DNA of 64,000 nt from Distichodus sexfasciatus (GCA_032718565.1 JAVGVS010000405.1:238501-302500); one strand, 5' to 3'. Positions 44,455 to 55,489 are shown, counted from the stretch's first letter. Notes: generated from the sequence alone by a model not told the origin. Program-made: numbers and translations.

Positions 44455-44545
44455 ATTGTCCATCACATTAACGTGATGTGGCTCTGAATGACATGCACGG
44501 GATTGTGAGAAATGTAGTTCTCTCACAGAAAAGGCCAAAATATGA
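44455..44545 (+). repeat. Dispersed TGTAGTTCTCTC module
   Basis: GGGATTGTGAGAAATGTAGT followed by TCTCTCACAGAAAAGGCC. The same module appears at about 2935-2965 and 46420-46450 on + and, reversed, at about 4570 and 50400-50430. Confidence 0.55.
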
Positions 44546-44833
44546 ATTTAAATAAATATTTTGAAATGATTTAAGCCTCAGTCTGGTTTAGTAGCATTTT
44601 CTAAGTAATGACTAGTCAAATTTAGGTGTAAAATACTGGGTGTATCCTTTTGGATGCTAAGGATTATTAAAGATTGAAGATGTCAACAAAAACTGTAAAA
44701 TCATCAATTTTCTCAGTTTTTCATTTGGGAAAGACTTTTGACTTTTACTAACAAGGGACAGGTATCAACTGAGGTGTTTTGAGGAGTGCTTTGGTTGTTG
44801 TGCAGTGTGATCAGATCTCTTTTCCCCCCGCAG

Positions 44834-45029
44834 TGTCACTGTGTTGCCTCATGGAGAAGAAGAAGGTCTGAGAATGCTAACTATGGAGATGGCTATAAGG
44901 ACGACTACAACTGGCATGGACATTACTACAGCCACGAAGTTGATGCCCATCGTGACTATGGCTACCGGAGGGAGAAGGAGAAGGAGAAAGGGATGGGGAG
45001 GGAGAAAGAAAGAGGAGGGAGGGAAAGTC
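44834..45029 (+). CDS. srrm3: Candidate srrm3 exon, reading frame unresolved
   Basis: A strong acceptor (CTCTTTTCCCCCCGCAG) ends at 44833. Entering with the phase left by the previous exon gives PVTVLPHGEEEGLRML..., whose start resembles the stretch after cwf21 in SRRM3. The next frame instead gives YGDGYKDDYNWHGHYYSHEV and onward to YGYRREKEKEKG, a Tyr/Asp/His-rich peptide that looks more like a real SRRM3 segment before the Lys-rich tract. Two possible donors (after 45026 and 45029) do not fit the phase of the next exon. A one-base sequence error, a polymorphism, an extra exon upstream or a different donor could each explain this. I place an exon here but not its exact protein. Confidence 0.5.
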
Positions 45030-45221
45030 GTAAAATTAATTTCTTAACTTAATGTGTTAATTTTAATTTCTGGAAATCTTTTTTATTCATCAGGTATGTT
45101 TGCACATATCTTGTACTTCACTAATAGTGAATGCAATGTATATAGAGTATTTAGTCTTGTATGGATAGACAAATAGAAAAATAGAGAGACAGAAAGGGAG
45201 AGAGACAGATGGGGAAAATGG

Positions 45222-45222
45222 T

Positions 45223-45295
<73 letters not shown>
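45222..45295. repeat. (GATA)n microsatellite
   Basis: About 18 uninterrupted GATA units, followed at 45380-45420 by a second GATA run. Confidence 0.95.
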
Positions 45296-45296
<1 letters not shown>

Positions 45297-45382
45297 AATG
45301 GATAGTGACAGAGAGGGGGGAGAAGGGGGGATGAGGAGTGAGAAAAAGAGAGAGGGAGAGAGGGTGCTAGATACATAGATAC

Positions 45383-45421
<39 letters not shown>

Positions 45422-45436
45422 TCACTGCTTATTATC

Positions 45437-45540
45437 TTCTTTCTTTCTTTCTCTTTCTTTCTTTCTTTCATTTCTTCCTTATTTTCTTGCTTCCATCTTT
45501 CTTTCCTTTCTCTCCTCTTTTTATTCTTTCCCTCATTTCT
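45437..45540. repeat. TTTC-rich tract before an acceptor
   Basis: (TTTC)n and related pyrimidine-rich sequence running up to the acceptor at 45545. It would act as an unusually long polypyrimidine tract for the next exon. Confidence 0.8.
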
Positions 45541-45545
45541 TCCAG

Positions 45546-45605
45546 ATCTAGAAGGAAATCCAGTAGCCTCGCCTCTCTGCCAAAGAAAAGGGAAGAAGAA
45601 GAAGG
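45546..45605 (+). CDS. srrm3: Probable srrm3 exon, basic/Ser-rich
   Basis: The acceptor CATTTCTTCCAG ends at 45545. Entering with two carried bases, the exon reads SRRKSSSLASLPKKREEEEG and leaves two bases if the weak donor GG|GTGCTG after 45605 is used (60 bp, phase 2 to phase 2, matching its neighbours). Alternatives are donors near 45618 or 45622 read in another frame, which give a KKKKGAEGG tail and resemble the poly-Lys run of mammalian SRRM3 but break the phase rule. Such Lys/Arg/Ser runs are typical of this part of the protein. Confidence 0.55.
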
Positions 45606-45879
45606 GTGCTGAAGGCGGGTCGGTCAGTCCTCCAGCTCTTTGCCTATTTTTCTATTGCTTTTTCTTCATTAGAGTTCTGATTGGTTTTGAGCAGTCTGCT
45701 GCAGGTCTGGATCATGTTGGTACGGTAAGAGAGTCGGAATACTTGTACAGACATTATGTGATTCAGATTACAAATTATGGCAACTGTATTTCATTACAGT
45801 AACAGTTTAAATAGATGCTAATAGGAATACAGTTACATTTGTTAAAAACAATGGATTACATCACAGTATTTTTTCTGTT

Positions 45880-46480
45880 TCACATGTTTTTCTTTCCTTT
45901 CTCTAATAAATTACGGTAATTCCACTTGTTACCGGAAACCCTTCAGAACATGCAACCAAAGATTCTAATGTAAACGTTCATAAACGTTCATAATGCAAGC
46001 TTCTGCAATCACACAGTGGAGGAGTCAGAGCTGGAGCCAGCACGACAGGAGCTAGGGCAAAAACGCATCGCTCATCTTGGAAATTCAGACAGTAATTCAT
46101 ATTTACCTTCTAACGAAGGTAATTGTTATTCATAACTCAGAATCCATTTAATTTGCAGAAACCACACACATACCGGCCAGAATCCCAAGACTTGAATGTT
46201 GATTCCTCTGCATGAGTAACTAAAACTAAAAGTAATTGTGTAAAAATTCATAAATGACATTTTTAACATGTGCATCTAAAACACACGATTGTCATCACAG
46301 GGAAGTCCAACATTCAGTAAAGTGTTTCAGTTTTTATCAGTTTTAACAACCAGCATTCTACTCACAGTACAGTCATACAGCATTCATCACGTTATTGTGA
46401 TGCACCTCTGAGTGCCCAAGTGTGATTGTGGGAAATCTCTGACAGAAAGACCAAAAGCAGCTTATTTTATAGGCCAAAAA
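45880..46480 (+). repeat. Dispersed repeat related to 4540-5000
   Basis: Contains GGAGGAGTCAGAGCTGGAGC, AACCAAAGATTCTAATGTAA and GATTGTGGGAAATCTCTGAC in the order seen reversed at 4540-5000. No clear ends. Confidence 0.5.
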
Positions 46481-46539
46481 CGAGTCCAAATTGGCTCAAA
46501 ATTTGCCAAAGCTTCATTAGTTCTTCATTTTCAATTGAT

Positions 46540-48310
46540 CAAAAAAATATAGAGAGATAAGAGTGTGGCCTGAAGGAGCTGTCTCTGCACTTCAAGACTG
46601 CTTCGAGAGCTCCTCTCCTGGACGAGGAGGTAATCTGCCTGACCATAGCTTCAGTGAAATGAACTCTCATCCAGAGTAAAAACCCATGCAAAGCTGCTGG
46701 TCCTGACAACTTCCCGGAATGAGTGCAGAAGGATTGCGCGGACCAGCTGGCCGATATCCTCACTGACATTTTCAACACTTCCTGAGGCAGGCAGCGTTGT
46801 TCCAGTGGTAATCTTAAGACCAGCACAATTGTCCTAATTCCAAAGAAATCAGCGGTGTCCTGCTTGAACAACTACTGTCCCTACTGGCCCTCACAACGGT
46901 AATCATGAAGTGCTTTGAGAGACTACTCCTCAGCCACATCAAAGCTGCTCTTCCCAGCTCCCTTGATCCCTCCAGCTTGCTCTACCACCCCAAACGGGTT
47001 TCCACTGACGACGCCATATCCACTGCACTTCACCTGTCTCTGACCCACCTGGAAAGGAAAGACTCTCATGTGAGGATGCTATTCATCGGCTTTAGCTCAA
47101 AGAGCTTCAGCCACCATCATCCTCAGAGACTGTCTCCCAAACTGAGCGGCTGGCCTAAACACCAAGCAGAACTGGTTCCTAGATTTCCTGACTAACAGGC
47201 CACAGTCTGTCCGTATCGGAACCAACACCTCCAACACCATCACACTGGGCACAGGGTGGCGCCACAGGCTGCGGTCAGCCCAAATGCTCTTCACATGCTA
47301 CTGACCCACGATTGCACAGCAGCACTCAGCTCAAACCAAATCATAAAGTTTGCAGATGACATGACTGTGGTGGGCCTCATCAGGAACAATGACATCTTAG
47401 CATGCTACAGAGGAGGTGGGAGAGTGGCAGATTGGGTGTAAGAGCAACAACCTTCTTTAAATGTGGACAAACAAAAGTTCCCTGGGTGTCCACATCACAA
47501 AGGACCTCTCTTGGTCCCTCAACTCCACCTCCATAGCCTAGAGGGCTCGTCAGTGTCTGCACTTCCTGTGGAGACTGAAGAGAGCAAGCCTCCCCCCACC
47601 GATCCCTAAGACATTCTACACCAGCACCATTGAAAGTCTTCTCTCTCCAGCTGCATCACTGTCTAGTATGGGAACCAAAGTTTCAGACTGGCAACACACT
47701 TCAGCGAATAGTGAGGAGCAGCTGAGGAGTGGGGCCGCTGGTGTGCCCCTAAAAGACATTTTCCAGACCCGCTGCTACAACAGAGCCAGAAACATAGTGA
47801 AGGACAACTTCCACCCACTACATGGACTCTTTTCACTTTTACCGTCTGGCAAACGGTATCGTAGCCTCCAATGTGCCACCAAGAGACTGTGTAACAGCTT
47901 CATACCACAAGCCATCAGGATTCTGAATGCACATTAATATCAGAGCCCTCTTAAAATATCTCAAACTACCTCACACCTGCACTTTACATACCTACTGTTT
48001 ACATCAGGCACACTCAGATGCACTAGAGTTAATAAAATAACTGTATATTCTCCTTTCTTCCAATGATGCCTTCAATTCTACATTTAACCTGTGCAGTATA
48101 ATAATCATGTGCAATATCAGTCATTAAGGTTTACATCCCCACCTTCAAATGGAGTTTTGTGTATTTATTGTTCTAGCTATTTATTGTGATTGTTTTGTAT
48201 TGTGATGCTCTTTCACTCCATCTGTTATAAGCTGCTTAGATGCTGATGCTAATGTGCTTTAAAAAACATACACACTAGGCAATACCTTACGCTTACATCT
48301 GGCCTCTTCA
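46540..48310 (+). mobile_element. Decayed LINE (L2/CR1-like)
   Basis: Pieces of reverse transcriptase can be read across frames on the + strand: KAAGPDN-like near 46690, PKKSAVSCLNNY-like near 46840, MKCFERLLLSHIKAALPSSL and TDDAISTALHLSLTHL (46905-47060). FADDMTVVGLI (catalytic Asp pair, about 47350-47385) follows. After this comes the C-terminal signature HGLFSLLPSGKRYRSL...SFIPQAIRILNAH (47820-47937), which matches the tail of the LINE nested at 24551-25460. Many stops and frameshifts, so not functional. The 3' end is placed loosely. Confidence 0.8.
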
Positions 48311-48420
48311 CTTAATGTCACTTTTATACTGTATTTATTGCGTTCATTCTGTATTTATTGTGTTGCTTGTTGCACCTTTTGTCCTGTTGAATGTAGTGTT
48401 CAGTGTTACTATATGTTACA

Positions 48421-48606
48421 TTTAAAGCATTTAGCAGATGCTCTTATCCAGAGTGACTTCATTTCCTAATTTCAGGGACAGTTCCCCTAAGAGCAACTTA
48501 GGGTTAAGGGTCTTGCTCATGAGCCCAATGTTGGTAACGCCAGAGGTCGGATTCGAACCCGCAACCTCTTGGTCCAAAGGCAAGTGTTCTACCACTAGGC
48601 CATCGA
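48421..48606 (-). repeat. SINE-like repeat (second family), best copy
   Basis: GCATTTAGCAGATGCTCTTA, TCCAGAGTGACTTCATTTCC, GGGTTAAGGGTCTTGCTCAT, GGATTCGAACCCGCAACCTC (reverse B box) and ACCACTAGGCCATCGAGCC. The tRNA-like head lies at the right, so transcription runs on the - strand. Confidence 0.75.
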
Positions 48607-49308
48607 GCCCGGAGTTAAGCTTACGATCAGAAGAAGTGTGGAGCAATTACAGTTCTAGTGTAACTTTTAAAAGTAACTACACTTTACAAAGACAGATATT
48701 TTCAACTACAGGGTGTTACGGTGGTATCTGATGGTTCCTGTGACCGCAAGGTTCACAGCCATTACACGAGATATTGCAGCCAGCTGCAAGATAAAGCCGC
48801 ATTACGGAATCCACTTTGGCAAAGTTGGAAGCGAGAATCTGTGGCTGTAAAATAGCTTGGATCTAGTTGGCTACTTTTTTCTCGTAGCTTGTAGTGTAGC
48901 TAACTATAAATACTTATTATTAAGTATTTGGCCATGGCTTCGATATTTTTAATAATACATTTTTTACCATTTAAAAGTAGCTCCACCAACATTGCTGTGA
49001 GTTACACACAGTCTTCAGGAGGAAGTAGAAGAAGTAAAACAGGAGGAAAAACAGAAGACATTGAAAGTATGAGAGAGTGGGGAGAGAGCAGGTAGACTCA
49101 CATAAAGACTGAAGGATGCGAATGCGATCAGAGAAGAATCCAGTGTGGCATTACCATAATCACGACAAGGGAGAGAGCCAGTGCACATACTATGGGAATA
49201 CACACAACTGGAGTAGGGAAGTTAAAACAGCCTAGGGAGGACTGTATGTGTGTGTGTGAGAGTGTGTGGTGTCATCATGTCTAATGTCTGTCCAAATGTG
49301 ATCCACAG
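48607..49308. other. Intronic, nothing recognised
   Basis: No repeat ends or protein-like frame. TG run at 49245-49268. Confidence 0.4.
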
Positions 49309-49377
49309 AGTTGACAGCTCCTCTCCTAATCGGCGGGAGAAGAGGAAGAAAAGTGGCAAGAAGCACAAGAGAGACAG
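49309..49377 (+). CDS. srrm3: srrm3 exon, Ser/Lys/Arg-rich
   Basis: The acceptor GTGATCCACAG ends at 49308 and the donor AG|GTGTGT follows 49377. 69 bp, phase 2 to phase 2. The product VDSSSPNRREKRKKSGKKHK continues RDR and aligns with the GSSSPLRKKKKSVKKHRRDR stretch I recall from mammalian SRRM3. A low-complexity RS-like segment of this kind binds RNA and other SR-type proteins. The preceding AG at 49310 is a possible alternative acceptor but would shift the frame. Confidence 0.85.
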
Positions 49378-49521
49378 GTGTGTGGTGTGTGTGAGCAATC
49401 ATGTGTGTGTTAAGAGACATTTGTGTATTTGATCCTTGTAGTATCCAGAAGCCTTTAAACATAGTGAACAAAAAAATTGAATTAGGATGAATTATTCTCT
49501 TAAATTTATTATTGTTACACA

Positions 49522-51000
49522 TGACCTGATCTGGCAAAATGAGTCGCAGTGACCCAAAATTCCCCCAGATTGACCACTGAAAAGATGAGAAGCTTTAAAA
49601 TGATATCTTGGTCAAAGTCATATCCTGAATAGTTTTCAAGACTAGAGATGAAACGACTATTTGAATAACTTGAATAATTTGATTACAAAAACTGGTCGAG
49701 GCAATTTTTCTAGAATCAAAAGTTCATTTCACTCACTAGAGCATGTGCCACTTGTGTTTCATGATGCACAACGTGTTTAATGACGCACAACGTTTTAGTG
49801 GCATGATCAAGACAAGAACTGATCCCTCTGTATGTGAAAGTATTTGTGAGATATTCCGTGCATAAAATTACATAAATTACATTTTGCGTGATGTAAACAC
49901 TTGCTGTTTGAGAGCGCATACATGAAAGAAGAAATATAGAACATTTATTTATGAATAAAAAATCTATATTCTGATGGATACCAAATGGATAAAGAAGTGT
50001 TAGAATGTTAAGCCATATAATGCATAATAAAACCTCTGCAACTTGGCAATAAAACAATGTTCTTACTATTTCTAGTTGTTATGTCTACAGTTTTAGCACT
50101 TTTTATTTTACATAAGCTAAAAAATCTAAACATTTTAGAGGCGCAAGTCGGTTTTCATCAGAAAATACTTGATTAGATAGAATACTTGATTACAAAAAGA
50201 ATGGATAGTTGCAGCTCTAGTGAAGAGCACAGTCATTTAAATATGCCTCCCAGTCTCCCCAATAACTTTTAAAGTTTTTTGTTGATGTCTTTAATAATCC
50301 CTGTAGTCCAAAGGAACACATGCAGTATTTACATCAAAATTTTAGACTGAAATTTTTTTTTAAATAGAGACAAAAAGCAGATTTTAATTCATATTTTGGC
50401 CTTTCTGAGAGAGAACTACATTTCACAATCCACTGCATGTCATTTTGGAGCCACGCCACAATAAGCAAGTAACGTATACGCGCCTGTAATAAACACTGAC
50501 AGTATCAAGTAGCAGGCTGTATTATGAGTAGACCATTATTTTGGCTATTTATTTTAGTTAAAATATGAGTTTTGTCTGTAATAAAAGGGAAGATTTGAGT
50601 GAGTGATGCGTTCCATCACAAGCCTTTTTATTTACACAATTACTTGCTTGTGCACTAAATAACTCACAAATAATTTCAATATCAATATAAGTTCAAAGTC
50701 TTGTGATTCTGACAGTTTGTCTGTAAGTTAATTGCATTCTGAGTTATTACAATAACAAATAATAAATAACACAAACACATGTCTCGGTCTTGAGCGGTTT
50801 TAAGCATTTTATGCTTTCAACTTAAATACCTTTACACAGTTATTTTGACTATGAAATTTAGGGAGATGAATTTTGAAGACTCTTTTCTTTCATATAAGAT
50901 CAAAAAAGAACAGTCAATATTTTCAACACTTTTTAGTTTTATTGTTTTATCTTAGAAATTAGAATGTTCGACTTCCTATGCTTTTCATCAGATCAGGTCA
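49522..51000. mobile_element. TGACCTGATCTG-type inverted-repeat element with a nested insertion
   Basis: The left end TGACCTGATCTGGCAAAATG and right end CAGATCAGGTCA form a 12-bp perfect inverted repeat. The left end aligns with the foldback at 35442 (TGACCCGATCTGCCGTAATG), so they look like one family. 49642-50220 is a separate hAT-like element. Interior motifs shared with 4540-5000 occur at 50390-50560. No transposase frame. Confidence 0.6.
49642..50220. mobile_element. hAT-like element nested in 49522-51000
   Basis: CTAGAGATGAAACGACTA and ATAGTTGCAGCTCTAG are inverted ends of the CTAGAGCTGCAAC type common in fish. The open frame of 113 codons inside on the - strand has no transposase motif. 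Confidence 0.65.
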
Positions 51001-52980
51001 TAAAAAAATAATACATGCTGGGTACAAATTACATTGAAATTTACTTGGTGTTTTTGTAAGCTTGTGTGTCTGAACCTGGATCAAACTACCAAATGTGTGA
51101 GAAAACTTTGAGGCAAGAAAATCTGTTTACTGAACTAATAATTTAGGTGTTTATTCTTGATTCATTTTTTTTTATCAGCATTTGTGTTATGATGAGGTGG
51201 AGAAAACGAGATCTGTTTAGCTGAGGTTTGGCAAAAAATAGCACGCATTTTCACACCAAACAGGAGCATCTGCCAGACAAGAACCCCTTTTCAGCTTTAT
51301 GAAACATTCATGAGGTTAGAAATTCTGTCTGGAATACAGGTTTTAGTGTTCTCTCATAATAACCTCAGAAAAAGGGGTGTGAAAAATGAAGGGAAGATAT
51401 AGAAAAGAGAACACACACACACAGTCACACATACTGTCTAACTACTTCTTCTAATATCTTTTACGTCACCTTCAGCCTCAACCAAATTAGTCTCTCCAAA
51501 TTACCAGTATTCCTCCCACACCCTCCCCATTTTCTGTCGTTTCCTTTCGGTCGTGCCACTCCTCCCTCCCTCCGTCAAGCTTCTTGTTCCGCTCAAGATT
51601 ATTATGTTGCACTGAAGTTACACTGGAATGGTCAGGTCAGACTTTGCCTACATCCCCCTAATCAATTATGGATTGGGAGAGGAGTAGAGCAGACAAAAGA
51701 GAAAAGGAGAGGGGCCGAGTCCCTGGAGTCAGATAACCTACTGGGGTGTCGGAGGGAGTGAGAGAGAGAGAGAAGGGGGAGAAATGGTGTTAAACCCTTT
51801 TACACACTGCCCCCTACAGGTGGTCTGATGATACTGAAGTCCTTAAATCCCTTAAAATGTCACCCAACCACTTTTTCTGACCGCTACTCCTCCTACACTT
51901 ACTCCTACAGTCACTGATGATAAAGAATGCATTTAGAATCATGGTTAGAATCATGATTTTAGGATTAACAAATACAATTTTCCATTTATTAAAGACGTGA
52001 CATTACAATTTGGGCCTTTGCTTGATCCGTTATGACATGTTTGAGTGCTAACAATTCCTCTTTAAGGCTGAAAGCCTCTTTTATTGTGTCTCGTCTATTT
52101 TCAATGCTTGATTGTTTCTGTCCCAAACTCCCCAAACAAAACAGCAGTGCACTGATCTATAGCAGAAGAAATAAACAGGAGGAGACAAATAGATACAATG
52201 ATAAGGGAGGAGAATTTCAGAGATGCAACATGTGCAGTCTCTCTCTTGTTCTCTCTCTCTCTCTCTCTCTCTTGTTGATAAACAGGTATGGGCTCCAGGA
52301 AGGACTGTTTCATCCCCACTGTTTTTGAAGTTCTGACAGCTTTATTTGAACTTTTCTTCCCTTTCTACTCATACTGTGATGCTCTTAAGCATTCGGGCTG
52401 GGAGAAATGTTTCATATAAAGCTACACACAAACACACATAGCTCTGTTTCTGGCTGATGTTATGGCTGGATAATAATAATAAGGCTGGTAAGGTGTAGGA
52501 AAGGAGTCAGTGAATCAGAATTTAAAAAAAAAAAAAGCCTGTTATGACATTAGGACAAGTCTGCAGATTCTTTTGACACATCACTTGTTCTAACCAGCCA
52601 ATCGGCCTAGAAGAGGTTCGCAAAAGTCTGTTTAGCATATTATGTCAATTAAATAGGCTGATCACTATGCTTTTCATTAAATGCTATGCAACACACCATC
52701 TCTACCTAATGACCAGGTTTCAGCTTTGTGCGGCTTATGGTTTAGGCTGCACAAATGTATGTACCATTTTTACTGCTCCCTATCAAATAGTGGCATTGTA
52801 TAATTATCTAGTCAGTGAATCAAACTGCAAAAATTTATGTAGCATTTTTAATGTCCTTTGGGGTAGCGCTAATTATAGGCGGATCATACAACTATCAGGC
52901 CATGCCAAGATGCACACCATTCCTACCTGCCCTTTCAGGTTTCTGCCACTTACAGTTCAAGCTGCACAATCCGTTTTGTT
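51001..52980. other. Intronic, nothing firm
   Basis: CT run at 52243-52272 and a GA-rich patch near 51757-51780. No protein-like frame or repeat ends. Confidence 0.4.
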
Positions 52981-52987
52981 GGAGAAA

Positions 52988-52999
52988 ATAATAATAATC

Positions 53000-53039
<40 letters not shown>
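52988..53039. repeat. (AAT)n microsatellite
   Basis: AAT units with one ATC interruption. Confidence 0.95.
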
Positions 53040-53042
<3 letters not shown>

Positions 53043-53060
53043 TAACTGCAAGTAGTGATT

Positions 53061-54690
53061 ACTGGGGCCATGCAGTTTGCAGCTTTACCAGTTTTTTGGA
53101 AGTTGGTTCCACCACTGAGGAGCCAGCACTGCAAAGAGTTTCGATGCATGTTTTCCTCTTCTCTTAAGTAGAGGTGGTTCCAAACGAGCAGCGGCTGATG
53201 CTCTCAGAGGACGAGAAGTGACATGTTGTTTAATAAGTGCTGATAGGTAAGGAGGTGCAGTTCCATCCTTGCCCTTAAAGGCAAGTGTTAGGGTTTTGAA
53301 CCTGATGCGAGCAGCCACAGGGAGCCAGTGCAGGTTCTGCAGCAGAGGTGTGGTGTGTGAGAATTTAGAAAAGCTGAAGATAAGTCTTGCAGCTGCATTC
53401 TGGGTCAGTTGAAGTGGTCATGTTGCTTTCATTGAAAGTCCAGCCGTTAGAGAGTTACAGTGGTCCAACTTAGAGAGAAGGCGCCAATAAGTGGGATATC
53501 GACTTTGAAGTGAAGCTTTGCAGCCATATAAAGAAATACCTGAAAACGGGCTTAATAATTACTATAAGAGAGTGTCTAAAAACTGTAAATTATAGTATAG
53601 TTTCCTGATTCAAACATATGTCTTGCTGAATTTGTTTCAAAGTATTGATTTGCATAATATAGCCATATGAATAGGTAAATGAAAAATGTGCTGAATAACT
53701 ATTAAAGAAGAATATGCTGAAATTTAAATAATACGATTTCATATTATGAAAATTAGCGGTAGCTCACTCAGAGCTAGATTTCTATGATATTCAGTGTGTG
53801 GCATTGCATTACTATACAAAGCCAAGCACATTTATTTTAAAAAATACAGCCAAATGAAAACCTAAATTAAAAATATACTCGATAATAATTAAAGAAGAAT
53901 GTCTTGGGATTCAAATAATACCAGTTACATGCAGATTGGATAAAAATCCAGGATCTAGTTGACTAGTTATGCCGATTAAAGAAAAATCCAATATGGGAAA
54001 AATAGATATGAGGGGATTCCTCTTGACCTAAGAAATAAGATAATATATGACTTTTAAGAATCGGAGCTACGATTCAAAAGTTATTACGGAAAACGCATAA
54101 TAGCTTATTAGCGCCACCAAGTGGTAGAGTGGTGCAATTATTTTTTTGCCTGAATAGTACGTGAGGTTTAAACTGTTGAAATATGGGCAAAGTGGCGCAA
54201 ATTTTTTTTCCTCAGTATTGGGTAGAGTCAAGGACCTACCTGCCAAATTTCAAAGCTGTTGCCCACCCAGAGCCGAATTTCTATGACACTCGGTGTATGG
54301 GTTTGCAGTCCTACGCCAAGCCGAGCCCATTTATTTGCATATTACATAAAAATGAAGACCTAAATTAAAAATGTGCTCAATAATAATTAAAGAAGAGTGT
54401 CTTGGGATTCAAATGATACCAATTGCATGCAGATTGGACAAAAATCCAGGGACGAGTTCAAAAAAGATGGGATTTCATTTTATGCAAATTAGCGAAAAAT
54501 CATATACGGCAGAAATAGATGCGAGGGTCTAAAAAATTCGTCTTAAACCAAAGAATAAGATGATATAAGATTTTTGAGAATCAGAGCTACGGTTAAACAT
54601 TTATTCGGCAAAATGCAAATTTTTTTTTGAAAATTGCAAAATAGCTTATTTTGGTGCAATTTGTTTTGTTCCACTGCATGGCCCCCTAAT
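53061..54690. mobile_element. GGGGCCATGCAG-ended element with internal tandem copies and LINE insert
   Basis: The left end ATTACTGGGGCCATGCAG and right end CTGCATGGCCCCCTAATAAT are inverted copies. Inside are two tandem related segments (about 53760-54130 and about 54250-54660) sharing ATTAAAGAAGA...GTCTTGGGATTCAAAT, GCATGCAGATTGGA...AAAATCCAGG and GAATCGGAGCTACG/GAATCAGAGCTACG. A LINE fragment sits just inside the left end. No transposase frame. Confidence 0.55.
53076..53470 (-). mobile_element. LINE fragment (end of reverse transcriptase)
   Basis: Minus-strand frames read an AAARL-type stretch then AARIRFKTLTLAFKGKDGTA, PPYLSALIK and LFAVLAPQWWNQLP, the classic carboxyl end of L2/CR1-like fish LINEs. 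The frame is broken towards 53330 and cut off on both sides. Same group as 23935-24110. Confidence 0.75.
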
Positions 54691-54842
54691 AATCATCATC
54701 ATCATCATCACCATCAAATGGCCTGCCAGTGCCAGTCACCTTAGTTTATAGGGTAACATACCCTTAACATACGGTTATGGGTACTGTCTCTCTCTTTTTT
54801 TCTCCATTCCTCTTTCTCACTCTTTCTCTCTGTCTCTCTAAG

Positions 54843-54878
54843 GTCTGCATCTGGGTCTAGACGAAAGAGGAGGCACAG
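54843..54878 (+). CDS. srrm3: srrm3 microexon-size exon (36 bp)
   Basis: The acceptor CTGTCTCTCTAAG ends at 54842 and the donor AG|GTTTGT follows 54878. It reads RSASGSRRKRRHR with the split codons, aligning with the SDSGSRRKRRHR stretch of mammalian SRRM3. 36 bp, phase 2 to phase 2, so it can be skipped without a frame change. A long pyrimidine-rich stretch (54785-54840) precedes it. Confidence 0.87.
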
Positions 54879-54998
54879 GTTTGTATGCTTCCAAACTCCA
54901 CTCGTAGATTTCTCCTCCTTTTGTCCTGCATATTCATCTGCATTATTTATCTATGAGATCAGGACCTTCCAGTCAGTCTTTCTGTATTTTTATTCCAG

Positions 54999-55049
54999 AT
55001 CAGGAACGCCAAAGAACAAACATAAAGACAAGAGCAAAGTGAGAAAGAA
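54999..55049 (+). CDS. srrm3: srrm3 exon (51 bp), Lys-rich
   Basis: The acceptor TTTTTATTCCAG ends at 54998 and the donor AA|GTGAGT follows 55049. It reads SGTPKNKHKDKSKVRK between split codons, a Lys-rich segment expected after the preceding exon. 51 bp, phase 2 to phase 2. The intron before it is only 120 bp. Confidence 0.88.
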
Positions 55050-55381
55050 GTGAGTTTGGATTCTTTCTTTGTTATTGCACATCAATCAACTAATGTACAT
55101 GCACATCAGAGTCTTCATTACGGTCAGGTTTCTGCCATATCCCATTTATGTTGTTTCACATAAACATCATAACCCATTTCGAGAAACTTGGGTTGTACTG
55201 AGTTGTACTGATAGATTGATATCGTTGTGTTATGCCTTATTCTGACCAGTATTAAAAAAATGTTGGCTTACTTAAAAAGCAATGCATTTTGAAAAGCTTA
55301 TATATGAAACCGCTGCTTAGAAGATGCTCAGTGTCTCAAAGTTTTTAAGTTGAACAAAATGCATTTGTGGTTATTTTGCAG

Positions 55382-55489
55382 GTCTCCAGCAGAGGGGGCC
55401 AGCCGGAGACCCCAGCGCAGAGGAAGCTGTTGTAGCTCCCGCAGTGCCTCTCTCTCGTCCATTGCCAGCACCTCCAGATCCCCCAGCAG
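55382..55489 (+). CDS. srrm3: srrm3 exon (108 bp), Ser/Arg-rich
   Basis: The acceptor GGTTATTTTGCAG ends at 55381 and the donor AG|GTACTC follows 55489. It reads SPAEGASRRPQRRGSCCSSR then SASLSSIASTSRSPS, a typical SR-type low-complexity segment. 108 bp, phase 2 to phase 2. The downstream intron opens at once into a CA-rich minisatellite. Confidence 0.87.

Noticed and set aside
45083..45425. Tyr/Leu/Ser/Ile-rich frames on the - strand
   Set aside because: Translations of (GATA)n.
46905..47937. Several 60-96-codon frames on + as host genes
   Set aside because: They are pieces of one decayed LINE reverse transcriptase.
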